Origin: Brevibacillus panacihumi W25
GTDB lineage: Bacteria > Bacillota > Bacilli > Brevibacillales > Brevibacillaceae
NCBI RefSeq assembly: GCF_000503775.1
Contig: NZ_KI629785.1
Coordinates: 991,501 to 1,055,500 of the forward strand
Length of the DNA stretch: 64,000 nucleotides
Direction of reading: 5' to 3'
A program made the translations under genes and the position numbers. Position 1 is the first letter of the stretch; every line of letters starts with the position of its first letter. The notes under the pieces are model-generated. The model was given only the letters and a program-made list of their open reading frames with translations. It searched no databases and was not told the DNA's origin. This document shows positions 1 to 9,771 of the stretch, piece after piece.

Positions 1-1222
1 CGTGATTCACCCCGTAACGGTACTGGAGGGTCATGAAATCCGGCACATCGAATATCGTGATGTCCGCCTGCTTCCCCGGCTCAATGCTGCCGATCTGATC
101 ACCGCGGCGAATCGCATGTGCGGCATTGATCGTCGCTGCCGTCAGCACCTCAGCAGGGGTCATCCCCATCTTCAGACAGCCGAGATTCATGATCAGGGGC
201 ATGGAGACGGTAGGAGAAGAACCGGGATTGCAGTCCGTCGATAGGGCAACCGCTACTCCGGCGTCGATCATTCTTCGACCATTGGCAGACTCCGCCATCA
301 GGAAAAAGGCAGTTCCAGGCAGAAGCACAGCGATCACACCTGCGTCTGCCATCATCTGGATGCCGCGCTCGGACGCCCGCAAGAGATGGTCGGCAGAGAC
401 GGCCCCGATCTCGGCTGAAAGCTCCGCCCCTTGATACGGCTCGATCTCGTCGGCGTGAATTTTGGGCAAAAGACCATGCTGGCGGCCAGCCTCCAAGATG
501 CGTCTCGACTGCTCAGGCGTAAACACCCCGCGCTCGCAGAAGACATCGTTGAACTCAGCCAACTGACGGCGCGCTACCTCCGGGATCATCTCCCGGATCA
601 AAAGATCGACGAAATCATCCGGGCGTTCCCGATATTCCAGCGGGACAGCATGTGCGCCCATAAACGTGCTGACGACATCGGCCGGATGCTTTTCATCCAG
701 GAGCTTCGCCACTTCCAACTGTTTGATCTCCACATCCAACGACATGCCATAGCCGCTTTTCGCCTCGACGGTTGTGACTCCATGCAGCAAAAACTGGTCG
801 AGCCGTTTTTTGCTCTCTGTAAACAGCTGTTCTGCCGATGCCTCGCGGGTCGCCCTGGTCGTCGCATGAATGCCTCCGCCGCTGTTCATGATCTCCATGT
901 AGGTAGCGCCGTTAAGCCTCATATTGAATTCGTTCTGCCTGCTTCCAACGTGAACCAGATGGGTATGGGGATCGATCAGTCCTGGGGTGACCAGCTTCCC
1001 GGAAGCGTCGATGACCAGTGCCTCGCCGCTGCGCTGTCCATACTCTGCCGCGAGCTGGGCATCTGTTCCGACGCGCATGATTTTGCCGTCCTCCAGCCAG
1101 ACGCTGCCATCCTCGATGATCGCCAACTGATTCATCCGTTCTCCGGTCACTGGCGCGTCTGATGTCCCCGCCAGCGTGACAAGCTGCTGCGCATGGCGAA
1201 TCCATATCGGCTGGTGTCTCAT
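1..1222 (-). CDS. hutI: Imidazolonepropionase (partial, 3' end cut by window)
   Basis: Cytoplasmic metal-dependent amidohydrolase of histidine degradation, turning 4-imidazolone-5-propionate into N-formimino-L-glutamate. About 407 codons are present before the frame leaves the window at position 1; the family is roughly 410-425 residues, so only a short C-terminal piece is missing. Visible motifs are the metal-binding HTHLVH near residue 78, the glycine-rich [10 protein letters not shown] segment, SGYGMS, HADEI and STDCNPGS towards the C-terminus. The ATG at 1222 overlaps the hutU stop as ATGA and follows GGGGGA at 7-nt spacing; the in-frame ATG at 1228 sits too close to that site. It is translationally coupled to hutU in one operon. 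Confidence 0.96.
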   Translation of the reverse strand, partial: MRHQPIWIRHAQQLVTLAGTSDAPVTGERMNQLAIIEDGSVWLEDGKIMRVGTDAQLAAEYGQRSGEALVIDASGKLVTPGLIDPHTHLVHVGSRQNEFNMRLNGATYMEIMNSGGGIHATTRATREASAEQLFTESKKRLDQFLLHGVTTVEAKSGYGMSLDVEIKQLEVAKLLDEKHPADVVSTFMGAHAVPLEYRERPDDFVDLLIREMIPEVARRQLAEFNDVFCERGVFTPEQSRRILEAGRQHGLLPKIHADEIEPYQGAELSAEIGAVSADHLLRASERGIQMMADAGVIAVLLPGTAFFLMAESANGRRMIDAGVAVALSTDCNPGSSPTVSMPLIMNLGCLKMGMTPAEVLTAATINAAHAIRRGDQIGSIEPGKQADITIFDVPDFMTLQYRYGVNH

Positions 1223-2895
1223 ATCCATTCCCCCATCATCGGGATGCGCACGCCTTTTTCCCTGGCTGTCTGCTGTGCCAGCTCGTAACCGGCGTCTGCG
1301 TGGCGGACAATCCCCATCCCCGGATCTGTCGTCAGCACACGTTCCAGACGCAGAGCTGCTTCCGGCGTTCCGTCTGCCACGATGACCATACCGGCATGAA
1401 GCGAGTAGCCCATGCCGACGCCGCCACCGTGATGCACCGATACCCAACTTGCCCCGCCAACCGCATTGACCAGCGCATTCAGGATCGGCCAGTCCGCTAC
1501 GGCATCACTTCCATCCTTCATCGCTTCCGTTTCCCGATTGGGCGAAGCGACAGAGCCGGAATCCAGATGATCCCGCCCGATTACGATCGGGGCTTTCAAC
1601 TCACCGCGTCCCACCATCTCGTTGATGATCTGCCCGAAGCGTGCCCGCTCGCCGTAGCCCAGCCAGCAGATGCGCGACGGCAAGCCTTGAAACGAGATGC
1701 GTTCCTGTGCCATGCGTATCCAGCGGCAAAGATGCGTATTGGCAGCAAATTCACGCAGAATGACCTCGTCTGTCTTGTAGATGTCCTCCGGGTCGCCTGA
1801 GAGTGCTACCCAGCGAAACGGCCCTTTTCCCAAGCAAAATTGCGGCCGGATATAAGCGGGGACAAAGCCGGGAAAGCGAAACGCCTCCTCTACCCCCTGA
1901 TCCTTTGCCACCTGACGGATGTTGTTGCCATAATCGAAGGTAACAGCTCCTTGCTCCTGCATGGCGAGCATCGCACGGACATGTACCGCAATGCTTTCTT
2001 TGGACCGGGCCACATACACATCTGGCGACTGAAGACGCAGTGCTTCCGCTTCTGCCAAGGACATCCCCATGGGAATATACCCATTGAGGGGATCATGAGC
2101 TGAGGTTTGGTCAGTCAGCACATCGGGAATAAAGCCGCGATCCAGCATCTCGCGCAACACTTCCGGCGCATTGCCCACCAGTCCGATGGAGACTCCTTTT
2201 TTCTCGGCCTTCATCTGCTGGGCAAGATGGATCGCCTCATCCAGATCGCGGGTCATGACATCGAGGTACTTGGTGTCCAGTCTGCGCTGGATCCGAGCCG
2301 GATCGATCTCGATGTTGATGCTGACGCCGCCGTTGAGCGAGACCGCCAGCGGTTGTGCTGCACCCATGCCTCCCAGTCCAGCAGTGACAGTGATCGTACC
2401 TTCCAGCGTTCCGCCAAAATGCTGGCGCGCGCATTCGGCAAACGTCTCGTACGTGCCCTGCACGATCCCTTGGCTGCCGATGTAGATCCAGCTTCCCGCT
2501 GTCATTTGTCCGTACATCATCAGCCCTTTTTGGTCCAGCTCGTGAAAATGCTCCCAGCTGGCCCACGCAGGAACCAGATTGGAGTTGGCCAACAAGACGC
2601 GCGGTGCGTCGCGATGCGTCCGAAACACTGCTACAGGCTTGCCGGATTGGATCAGCAAGGTCTCATCGTCCGCAAGCTGCTGCAGCGTTCTGACAATCGC
2701 CTCAAAGCTTTCCCAATTGCGCGCGGCCTTGCCGATCCCTCCATATACCACCAGATCCTCTGTCCGCTCTGCTACCTGCGGATTCAGATTGTTCAGAAGC
2801 ATCCGCAGCGCAGCCTCCTGCACCCAGCCTTTGGCATGCAGCTTCGTACCCGAGAACTGCTGAATCAACTGCTCGATTGTTTGTGTAACCGCCAT
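1219..2895 (-). CDS. hutU: Urocanate hydratase
   Basis: Second enzyme of histidine breakdown: hydrates urocanate to 4-imidazolone-5-propionate using tightly bound NAD+ as electrophile; cytoplasmic. At 558 residues from the chosen start it has full family length. Family signatures seen are [10 protein letters not shown] near the N-terminus, the glycine-rich [26 protein letters not shown], and the C-terminal [12 protein letters not shown] and [11 protein letters not shown] stretches. The frame is open up to 2925, but AGGTGG lies 6 nt before the ATG at 2895, which is preferred over ATGs at 2901 and 2925. It is followed directly by hutI (4-nt overlap). No hutP or hutH lies immediately upstream; the upstream gene is a regulator separated by a terminator. 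Confidence 0.96.
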   Translation of the reverse strand: MAVTQTIEQLIQQFSGTKLHAKGWVQEAALRMLLNNLNPQVAERTEDLVVYGGIGKAARNWESFEAIVRTLQQLADDETLLIQSGKPVAVFRTHRDAPRVLLANSNLVPAWASWEHFHELDQKGLMMYGQMTAGSWIYIGSQGIVQGTYETFAECARQHFGGTLEGTITVTAGLGGMGAAQPLAVSLNGGVSINIEIDPARIQRRLDTKYLDVMTRDLDEAIHLAQQMKAEKKGVSIGLVGNAPEVLREMLDRGFIPDVLTDQTSAHDPLNGYIPMGMSLAEAEALRLQSPDVYVARSKESIAVHVRAMLAMQEQGAVTFDYGNNIRQVAKDQGVEEAFRFPGFVPAYIRPQFCLGKGPFRWVALSGDPEDIYKTDEVILREFAANTHLCRWIRMAQERISFQGLPSRICWLGYGERARFGQIINEMVGRGELKAPIVIGRDHLDSGSVASPNRETEAMKDGSDAVADWPILNALVNAVGGASWVSVHHGGGVGMGYSLHAGMVIVADGTPEAALRLERVLTTDPGMGIVRHADAGYELAQQTAREKGVRIPMMGEWI

Positions 2896-2958
2896 CCTCA
2901 TCCACCTGCTTTCTACTTTCTGCATTCTCTTTCTCAGTATAAAAAGGCAGGAAAACGC

Positions 2959-2991
2959 AAAAAAGGCACCAGCCTTTTGATTTGGTGCCTT
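2959..2991 (-). terminator. Intrinsic terminator after the AraC-type regulator
   Basis: Stem AAGGCACCA / TGGTGCCTT (2963-2971 with 2983-2991). On the minus strand it is followed by a run of T, placing it behind the regulator gene ending at 3057 and ahead of hutU. A weak TATACT (minus strand, 2936-2941) between this hairpin and hutU could be a hutU -10 box, but no good -35 is seen. Confidence 0.75.
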
Positions 2992-3056
2992 TTTCTTTCG
3001 CTCCCTCTCCTCCCATCCGGGAGATAAGAAGGGAAAACTGTCTTTTTTTTCGATTC

Positions 3057-4559
3057 TTAGCTTTTCTTTCGATTTCGGTATACGCGCGGCGTGATGCCCA
3101 GCTTTTCCTTGAACACCTTGCTGAAGTAGTTCGCGTTGGAAAAGCCGCTTCGAACCGCGATCTCCCGGATTGGCAGAGAGGTTTCCGTGATAAGCTGCTG
3201 CGCTTCCTTCAGGCGCATGTTGTTTAAAAGCTGGCGAAAAGAGATGCCCAAACTGCTGCTGACCAAGGTACTGAAATAAGCCGGGCTGCGGTCCACATGC
3301 CGGGCTACTTCTTCGAGCCGAAGATCGGGATCGTTGTACTTCCCTTCCATATAGCGGATCGCCAGCTCCACGACATCTACGCGCCCTGTGTTTTCTTTGC
3401 TTTGCACCGCATCCATAAGCGCAAATATGTAGAGGAGCATCTCCTGAATCACGCGGTAGAGAATAGGGGCGTACAGGACAGTCTCAAATATCCGGTGGTA
3501 CTCCTGTTCAAGCGGAGCGGCATCGAGTCCCTGCGACTTCATATAACGTCTCACTTGTGCAAGGATGCTGGTCAGCCGTATCCGCAATAGTCCAGGCTCC
3601 GGGTAAGGCTCTCTCAGATTGGTAAACTGAGCGTACATCCACATCTTGACCGCGTCCCTGTTGCCTTCCAAGAGCATGTCGATCCACGTTCGCTGTTCGG
3701 CTGGAGTCAGAAGAGGATCGATGGACGACCATGTGATGGGATCCTCGATGACGTACACCTGCCGATAGCCGATAAAGAAGCGCAGTTGCAGGGCTTGGCT
3801 GGCTTCCTCCCATTTTTCGTGCAAGCTCTTTGAAGGTGTCTGACCATGATGAATAACCAGCGATAACGGGGTAAGGTGACTTGCTTCCCACTCGCTCAAC
3901 AGCCGCTTGCCCAGCTGCGGCATCGATACGGATGTCGCTGCTTCCCGGCTTGCAAAGACGAGGGCGATCACGTCAGGCAGCGGCAGAATGGCTGGCTTCT
4001 CGTGAAAGGGATATGCGTGAAGAAACGCGAGCAGTTCGGGATGCTGGCTCGGATCCTCCAATTGGGCAAGCATCAGGGGACCAGCTGCTTTCCCTCCTCC
4101 ATCAGGAGCAAACAATTCTCGGTAAGAAGCGTGGGTTATCTCCGCGTCTGTTTCGGCGGCACCTGTACAGGACCTTTCTCGTCCCTTCTTTTTGCATTCC
4201 TGACAACAGCGGGTCAATACCCGCCTGATCGTCTGCGGCATCAGCGGCTTCAGCCAGAGGTCACGGGCATGCAGTTCGATCCCGAGCATCGCTTTTTCGA
4301 AAGTGGCTTCCGCTGTCATTACCAATACGATGGGGCGATACTGTTCAATCAGCACCTTGAGTCTGTCCCAACTGGTTCTGGCGATCATGTCCAGTTCCAG
4401 ACAGATGACGTCAGGTGTTTTATTTTCCAGTGTATGGAATGCCTCCATCTCCGTACTCGCCGAAAATACCTGATCGTAGGGTATCGCCCAGCTGTTGAGC
4501 AGCCAGTTGATCCCGGCGCGCTCGTTGGGGTCCCGGTCGGCGATCATGATGCTGGGCAT
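3057..4559 (-). CDS. AraC-type response regulator with atypical receiver (YesN-like)
   Basis: A 500-residue cytoplasmic transcription factor: N-terminal receiver domain (about 1-120), a long middle region and a C-terminal AraC double helix-turn-helix (about 400-498, ending [24 protein letters not shown]). The family usually works with a sensor kinase on carbohydrate or peptide transport genes; no kinase is next to it. In the receiver the acidic pair (D8, D10), the MTAEAT threonine and the LKP lysine are present. The phosphoacceptor position, in the usual PDxxxxDxxM pattern, reads [10 protein letters not shown], so Glu55 appears to replace Asp, with Asp57 two residues on. That would give an unphosphorylatable, possibly constitutively active receiver. 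RBS AGAGGGA precedes the ATG at 4559. Confidence 0.88.
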   Translation of the reverse strand: MPSIMIADRDPNERAGINWLLNSWAIPYDQVFSASTEMEAFHTLENKTPDVICLELDMIARTSWDRLKVLIEQYRPIVLVMTAEATFEKAMLGIELHARDLWLKPLMPQTIRRVLTRCCQECKKKGRERSCTGAAETDAEITHASYRELFAPDGGGKAAGPLMLAQLEDPSQHPELLAFLHAYPFHEKPAILPLPDVIALVFASREAATSVSMPQLGKRLLSEWEASHLTPLSLVIHHGQTPSKSLHEKWEEASQALQLRFFIGYRQVYVIEDPITWSSIDPLLTPAEQRTWIDMLLEGNRDAVKMWMYAQFTNLREPYPEPGLLRIRLTSILAQVRRYMKSQGLDAAPLEQEYHRIFETVLYAPILYRVIQEMLLYIFALMDAVQSKENTGRVDVVELAIRYMEGKYNDPDLRLEEVARHVDRSPAYFSTLVSSSLGISFRQLLNNMRLKEAQQLITETSLPIREIAVRSGFSNANYFSKVFKEKLGITPRVYRNRKKS

Positions 4560-4611
4560 AATGCATCCCTCTTTTACGCAGAATATTCAGACATATGAGT
4601 TAGAAAGAGAA

Positions 4612-4648
4612 GCAAGAGCTTTCCTTGCAGAAAAACCCTTGCTCTTGC
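4612..4648 (-). terminator. Possible terminator after signal peptidase gene
   Basis: Inverted repeat GCAAGAGC / GCTCTTGC (4612-4619 with 4641-4648) with a long loop, followed on the minus strand by a pyrimidine-rich TTCTCTTTC rather than a clean T run. It lies just past the lepB stop. Confidence 0.45.
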
Positions 4649-4657
4649 GTTCGCCAT

Positions 4658-5218
4658 TTATTGCGAAGAAAACGGGTTGTTGATCATCGTTCCAATGATA
4701 TGGTTCATCGGAATGGCGCCCAATTCACGTGAATCTGTGCTGTCATTGCGATTGTCACCCATTACGAAGACATGATTTTCGGGTACCGTCACTACCTGGT
4801 CGGACATATACTCCATCTTTTCCTTGATATATGGTTCCTCCAAAGGCACACCGTTGCGATATACCTGGTGGTCTTTAAATTCCAGCACATCTCCTGGTTT
4901 GCCGATCACACGCTTGATGTACATCGACTTGTCTTCCGGTTGCCCCGTGATCATTTTGACTAAAGGATGACCGGTTATATCATCCATCAGGGTACGGTTT
5001 CGTTTCACCCGGCTGTCGACGACCACGATGTCGCCGTAATCCGGCAGATACGAAAAGGTATGGGATAGTTTGGACACAAAAACACGTTGTTCATCCTGCA
5101 GGGTCGGATCCATCGAGTGCCCATCCACCTTGTAGGGCTGGAAGACGAAAATGCCCAGCGCAAGGGCGAGGACGATAGCAAAACAGATCGATCGGACCCA
5201 TCCAAAAAATTCTTTCAC
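4658..5218 (-). CDS. lepB: Type I signal peptidase (SipS-like)
   Basis: Membrane-anchored serine protease that removes signal peptides from exported proteins. One N-terminal transmembrane helix (about 9-26) is followed by the catalytic Ser in GHSMDPTL (Ser35), the general-base Lys in YIKRVIGKPGD (Lys102) and the GDNRNDSTDSR motif near the C-terminus. The spacing between Ser and Lys is longer than in B. subtilis SipS because of an insert around residues 70-95. The frame is open to an ATG at 5257, but that codon sits right beside a -10 box; AAAGGAG at 5231-5237 points to the GTG at 5218, giving 186 residues, the usual SipS size. Monocistronic, between its own promoter and a downstream hairpin. 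Confidence 0.94.
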   Translation of the reverse strand: MKEFFGWVRSICFAIVLALALGIFVFQPYKVDGHSMDPTLQDEQRVFVSKLSHTFSYLPDYGDIVVVDSRVKRNRTLMDDITGHPLVKMITGQPEDKSMYIKRVIGKPGDVLEFKDHQVYRNGVPLEEPYIKEKMEYMSDQVVTVPENHVFVMGDNRNDSTDSRELGAIPMNHIIGTMINNPFSSQ

Positions 5219-5265
5219 GCGAGACCGACACTCCTTTCCAACAGCTCCTTCATCCATTCAACGCT

Positions 5266-5293
5266 ATCATACCACAAAAAGCTGCCGAAACAA
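5266..5293 (-). promoter_or_regulatory. Extended -10 promoter for lepB
   Basis: Minus strand: -35-like TTGTTT (5293-5288), 16-nt spacer, TGG then TATGAT (5271-5266), an extended -10. Transcription would start about at the ATG at 5257, which is one reason for choosing the downstream GTG start of lepB. Confidence 0.6.
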
Positions 5294-5326
5294 AAAAGAG
5301 GCAGTGCTATGCGGCTCCACTGCCTC
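5292..5326 (-). terminator. Terminator after the dpaL remnant
   Basis: Perfect stem GAGGCAGTG / CACTGCCTC (5298-5306 with 5318-5326) followed by six T on the minus strand. It lies downstream of the ammonia-lyase gene and partly overlaps the -35 of lepB. Confidence 0.85.
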
Positions 5327-5406
5327 TCTCAAGCTACCTGCAAGGGCGAAAGATCGGCTCTTCCGTCGGGACCTCAAAAGCTCACGCCAATTAAACAGAT
5401 ATCCGT

Positions 5407-6631
5407 TCATCTGCCCTTCGCGTCACTTCGGACAATCTGCTCATAGGACTCCCGGTCTGTGTCGCCCTCCGTACTAAAGCAAAGAACGACAGATGTCTCG
5501 TCCAGCTTCGCCGTTTTTCGAAAATCCTCCCACTCCTCTTGCCGCATGAACATATCCAACAGTCCGACACCGACAGCACCGCTCTCGCCGCTCACGATGG
5601 CCTGATCATCCCCGACAGGAAGCCCGAGGCTGCGCATGCCCTTCCGCCGCAACCGAATCCGGGCAGCTTGCAAAGGCATCTGCATAATCGCGGAGGATCT
5701 CCCACGCCAACGGACTCGGCTCGCCGCAAGCGAGTCCTGCCATGATCGTCCGCAGGTCGCCCATCGCGGGCAATGCCCGTCCATCTCCTGCTGCGGAGCG
5801 GTAGAAGCAGTCGGCCGCATGCGGTTCCACGATTATCGCAAACGGATATTGGGACGGGTTCCTGGCGACCACATAGCCAAGTACTGCTGCCGCCATGGAG
5901 CCGACCCCCGCCTGTAAAAAAAGATGGGTCGGGGTTTCTCCCGGGAACTGTTCCGCTATTTGCTGAAGGGCTTCTGCCGCCATGGTTGTATACCCCTGCA
6001 TGATCCATGCCGGGATATCGGTATATCCCTCCCAAGCCGTATCCTGGATGACCTGCCAGCCTCGTTCGCGTGCCATCTGATCCGAAAGGCGAACGGCTTC
6101 ATCGTAGTTGCCATTGATGACATGAGCATGCGCCCCGGTCTTGCGAATCGCCTCCACCCGTTGGGACGCACTCCCCTTCGGCAGATAGACGACGGCTTTT
6201 TGCCCCAATTGGGCGGCTGCCCACGCAACAGCCCTGCCATGATTCCCATCAGTCGCAGTGACGAAGGTCAGTTCGCCGAGTTGTCTTTTTACCTCCTCGG
6301 ATCGCAAATAGGCGAAATCCGCTTCCTCGATCGGAATCCCAAGCTTTTCACAAAGATATCGTGCAATGGCATAGGAGGCTCCGAGCACCTTGAACGCGTT
6401 AAGTCCGAAACGATGGGATTCGTCTTTGACCAGAAGCTGTCGGATTCCGAGTTTGGTCGCCAACCCTGGCAAGCCTTCAAGCGGGGTCGGTTGATAATCG
6501 GGAAAGGTGCGATGGAAGGTTTCGGCGGTATAAGCGGCTTTCGGAGATACAAATTCCGGAATGCTCATTCCCTTTCCGTTTCGTCGATTCATCGGGTTCA
6601 AACGCACGTGAGTGGCTTCTTTTTTCACCAT
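5407..6631 (-). pseudogene. dpaL: Diaminopropionate ammonia-lyase, frameshifted
   Basis: PLP-dependent lyase that converts 2,3-diaminopropionate to pyruvate and ammonia. The first frame (6631 to 5606) carries the PLP lysine in GLNAFKVLGAS (Lys81), the phosphate-binding DGNHGRA loop and the core up to CPDSVAAEG, then runs into nonsense and a stop. The real C-terminus continues in another frame: KGMRSLGLPVGDD, VSGESGAVGVG, then the tail ending at 5407. Removing one G from the GG pair complementary to positions 5644-5645 joins both halves into a protein of about 408 residues, the family length. RBS AGGGGGAAG precedes the ATG at 6631. It lies 39 bp behind the GH9 gene. A one-base sequencing error is the main alternative to a true pseudogene. 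Confidence 0.88.
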
Positions 6632-6670
6632 AGCGATTCTTCCCCCTAATCATTTCATTCTCTTCTCCAG

Positions 6671-8419
6671 CTAATTCCTTCTCTCATGGAGAAATCCTGC
6701 TATCACGACGAGGGGAGCGTTGTAATCAATCGCATATTCATTCGTTGCAAAAGAGCGGACATCGTCTATGTAGCTTTTTGCCCCCTGTTTGGCCACAGCG
6801 ACGTTGTCATTTGCATTTGCGTTGGGACCGCCGACCAAAAGCCCCGGGACCAGTATTCCGCTGGCGGCTGCATAGCGGTGATGGGGATGGACGGGCGAAA
6901 ACATGCCGATTCCGGTAACAAAGGACTGAGCCAGTGGATTGGCGCCCAGCACCCAGTCCAATTGCCGGGAAATGGCTGCCACATAGGCAGGCTTGGGCTC
7001 CAGCTGGTAAGCCACAGCGAGATGAACGCTGTACCCAAGTGCTGTCTTGGTCGAGGCCCAATCGTAATCACGGGCTTGAAGGACCGTGCCGTAAGGAGTC
7101 TGATTGATCCGGTTCACCACCTGGTCTGCATGATGAAGCAGCAGTTGACGCATCTGCAGCGTCAATTCCCAATCTGTCTGATGGTGCAAGGCCAGGGTGA
7201 TGATTGTCATCGCAGAGGTATTTTGCCAATACGATGGGGCCAGCTTCTTCGGACGAAGCTCCAATTCCCCCAGATTCTGCTCGACATAGGAACGGTAGCG
7301 CACATCGCCTGTCGCGAAGTACAATTCAGCAGCCGCCCATACCCGGCTCTGCTTGTCGCTTTTGATGCGATAGGCTTGGACCGTTTCCGGGACCAGCAGC
7401 TCATTGGAACTTTCGAGAAATGCCCATGCTCTCATCGACGCGTCCAATAGCATCTGCGCGTAAGGCTCGTCATAGGATTGATAGACGCGGGCTGCCCGTG
7501 CCAACGCTGCGGCAAAGATCGCCGTATCCGGTGTCGACACAGGGTAGAGATACTGTGTCTTTCGATCCTCCTCGGGCAAAATCATCCCGGGAAACTCCGC
7601 TGTCTTCACACTGTGATGCACAGCCCCGTCCTCTCGCTGCATCTTGCGCATCCAGTCAAGCTCTACCCGAATTACAGCCAAGGTGTCCGGCTCATCAGAA
7701 AGGGCAACGCTCTCCCCCTCACCAGCCCGCGGCAAAAAGAGAGAGGTATTTTTCAGCGTCATCGGCGCCAGCTCATATGCCAGCAGCAGGTGGGCAGTCG
7801 TCATGCCTGCATTGGCCGTGTACTTGCCATAATCTCCGGCATCGTGCCAGCCTCCCGTCACATCCCGCTCCTCTCCTTGTTCGCCCATCACCTGGGCAGG
7901 TGCCAGATGGCAGGCTTCATGATGCACATGGGAGACGGGATCGGCGAGGGCAATCCCGCAGCGCTGCAATTCATAGGAACGCATGACGGTCTGATAGATG
8001 CTTTGATAGACTTGATCACTGATCGCGAAGGGGGCGCTGCCGCGTCCATTGGATAACTGAAGCTGATAAACGCCCGGTCTTTGAAACGAGGAAAAATCCA
8101 TCTGATAGACTGGTTTTCCAGACTTTCGATCCTTTTGACTGATTGTCGGGACACCGCGAAATACCGCTTGATTGGCTTGCAAATCGACGAGCGAAAATTC
8201 TCCGACAGCTGTCGCCGTATACGCGATTTTGACAGCAGACGGCGCGTAGCCTGCCTGGTTGATCCCAATCTCCCGGGTTGCAGGCAGCGGGTTTACGAGA
8301 TGAGGCGGAGGCATTTTGTCAACCCGGATCAAGTACAGAACAGCAAGGACTGCAAGCAGCAAAGCCAAGACGACCATCCATCCCGTCCACCGCGAGGAAC
8401 GGACTTCCCGTTTTAGCAT
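6671..8419 (-). CDS. Membrane-anchored GH9 endoglucanase-type glycoside hydrolase
   Basis: Probable extracellular, membrane-tethered inverting glycosidase of family 9. From the ATG at 8419 (AAGGAG at 8 nt) it has 582 residues: an N-terminal transmembrane anchor (about 11-31), an Ig-like cellulase N-terminal domain (about 45-135) with the characteristic INQAGY start, and the (alpha/alpha)6 catalytic domain. The catalytic Asp pair is in GGWHDAGDY (Asp193, Asp196), a PHHRYAA segment matches the family PHHR motif, and the acid Glu is in NEYAIDYNAP (Glu561). It overlaps the upstream glycosyltransferase by 7 bp. Next to an exopolysaccharide operon it more likely trims or releases that polymer than digests plant cellulose; this is inference. 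Confidence 0.92.
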   Translation of the reverse strand: MLKREVRSSRWTGWMVVLALLLAVLAVLYLIRVDKMPPPHLVNPLPATREIGINQAGYAPSAVKIAYTATAVGEFSLVDLQANQAVFRGVPTISQKDRKSGKPVYQMDFSSFQRPGVYQLQLSNGRGSAPFAISDQVYQSIYQTVMRSYELQRCGIALADPVSHVHHEACHLAPAQVMGEQGEERDVTGGWHDAGDYGKYTANAGMTTAHLLLAYELAPMTLKNTSLFLPRAGEGESVALSDEPDTLAVIRVELDWMRKMQREDGAVHHSVKTAEFPGMILPEEDRKTQYLYPVSTPDTAIFAAALARAARVYQSYDEPYAQMLLDASMRAWAFLESSNELLVPETVQAYRIKSDKQSRVWAAAELYFATGDVRYRSYVEQNLGELELRPKKLAPSYWQNTSAMTIITLALHHQTDWELTLQMRQLLLHHADQVVNRINQTPYGTVLQARDYDWASTKTALGYSVHLAVAYQLEPKPAYVAAISRQLDWVLGANPLAQSFVTGIGMFSPVHPHHRYAAASGILVPGLLVGGPNANANDNVAVAKQGAKSYIDDVRSFATNEYAIDYNAPLVVIAGFLHERRN

Positions 8420-9633
8420 GATTGAATCTCCTTGTAGATGGACTCCATCTTCTGACCAAATGCCTCCCATGTGTGTTCACGGGCAAATGAATAGCCTATT
8501 GCCCCCATGCGCTTGCGCTCGTCAGGACGCTGAGACAGATAGGAGATTGCTTCCGCTATCTGCTTGACCGCCTGCTCCGGGTACACGACGGGTATCTTGA
8601 TTCCCGCATCATCCGGCACAAAATCCCGCACACCGTGATGGTCCAGCACAATGACAGGAAGCCCGTACGCCATCGCCTCCAGCACCTGCGCGCCGAAGGA
8701 ATCCCGCAGACTGGTAAACAAAAAACAATCGCTGCTCAGGTAGTGCTCCCTTACCTGCTCCCAGGGAAGCTGGCCAAGAAAGACCACCTGCTCCTCCACT
8801 CCATATTCCGCAATCCACCGCGGGACCTGATCTTCCAGCTCCCCACCGCCGATGATGTACAGTTGAACTCCCAACCCGCGATCCACCTGGGCCATCGCTT
8901 CTACGGCAAGCCTAAGCGCTTTGCGCGGCATCAACCGCCCTACCCAGAGAAGCTTCATCCCGCCTTCCGTTCTTCGTTCGGGCAGCTTGTCTGGGAAAAA
9001 ATTACGGGGCAAGGAGGTATCCAGAAACAGTGAGATATTTTTTCCGCCGACCGCCTGGGCGATTTGGAGTGTATCCCGATTCGTCACCAACGTCTTGCTG
9101 GCATTGCGGATGGTTCCGCGCAGTACGGGATTCCAACCCGCCATCCTGCATCGCAAGAGGGATCGGGCAGCTTCCTGTACCCATTTATTCCCAAAATATT
9201 GTTTGAATTCAGCCGGAGCGGTTTGTCCTCCCCCGACAGGGCCGAACACCATCGGTTTTTTCAATCGCCACAGCCAGGAGCCCCCCTGCAGACTCCCCAG
9301 GGTCATATGGTGGATGACATCGAAGGAAAGGTCTGCGTCCAGCCGCTTCGCAGCCTTGTACGCCTGATGCTGCCAGTAAAAGTAATTGATAAAATAACCG
9401 GCATTCCCTCTGATCAAACGGCGAATCTGCGGGCGATCTTTTACATAGACAACATGTAAGGACGGCATATGTTCTTCAGCCAGCTTACGCTCAATGGCTG
9501 CCCTCCCCTCGGGACGGGTCAGCACCCAGACTTCGTTTCCCTGCCGGGCCAGCTCGATAGCAGCATTCCAGCCGAAGCCAGGCTCTGAACCGCGATCAGG
9601 CTCGCAGGCAAATGCAGACAGCAGTATTTTCAT
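8413..9633 (-). CDS. Glycosyltransferase family 4-type
   Basis: A 406-residue GT-B fold glycosyltransferase, probably cytoplasmic and membrane-associated, adding a sugar to the lipid-linked repeat unit. The start at 9633 (MKILLSAFACEPDRGSEPG) follows GAGAGGAG; the longer frame upstream has no ribosome site. The N-terminal half has the GSEPGFGWN donor-side loop. The C-terminal Rossmann half has LLWVGRLMPRKAL, the F-x7-E region DSFGAQVLEAMAYGLPVIV, and a typical DHHGVRDFV stretch. It is cotranscribed with the GH9 gene and is separated from the main exopolysaccharide operon by the divergent GH39-like gene. Acceptor and donor cannot be told from sequence. Confidence 0.9.
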   Translation of the reverse strand: MKILLSAFACEPDRGSEPGFGWNAAIELARQGNEVWVLTRPEGRAAIERKLAEEHMPSLHVVYVKDRPQIRRLIRGNAGYFINYFYWQHQAYKAAKRLDADLSFDVIHHMTLGSLQGGSWLWRLKKPMVFGPVGGGQTAPAEFKQYFGNKWVQEAARSLLRCRMAGWNPVLRGTIRNASKTLVTNRDTLQIAQAVGGKNISLFLDTSLPRNFFPDKLPERRTEGGMKLLWVGRLMPRKALRLAVEAMAQVDRGLGVQLYIIGGGELEDQVPRWIAEYGVEEQVVFLGQLPWEQVREHYLSSDCFLFTSLRDSFGAQVLEAMAYGLPVIVLDHHGVRDFVPDDAGIKIPVVYPEQAVKQIAEAISYLSQRPDERKRMGAIGYSFAREHTWEAFGQKMESIYKEIQSC

Positions 9634-9771
9634 GCGTCTCCTCTCTTTCCAGCCCGAATCTATTTTACGCATTCCGTTGCCAATCGCCGATACAAGCAGG
9701 AGTGGATTTTCATATGCTAGGAATAGCAAGACAAGGTACGAATGTGACAAAAGGAGGTTTGATGCAATCCG

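Noticed and set aside
5218-5257. ATG at 5257 as start of signal peptidase
   Set aside because: It lies only 9 bases from the -10 box, so the transcript would have no leader; the GTG at 5218 gives the normal family length.
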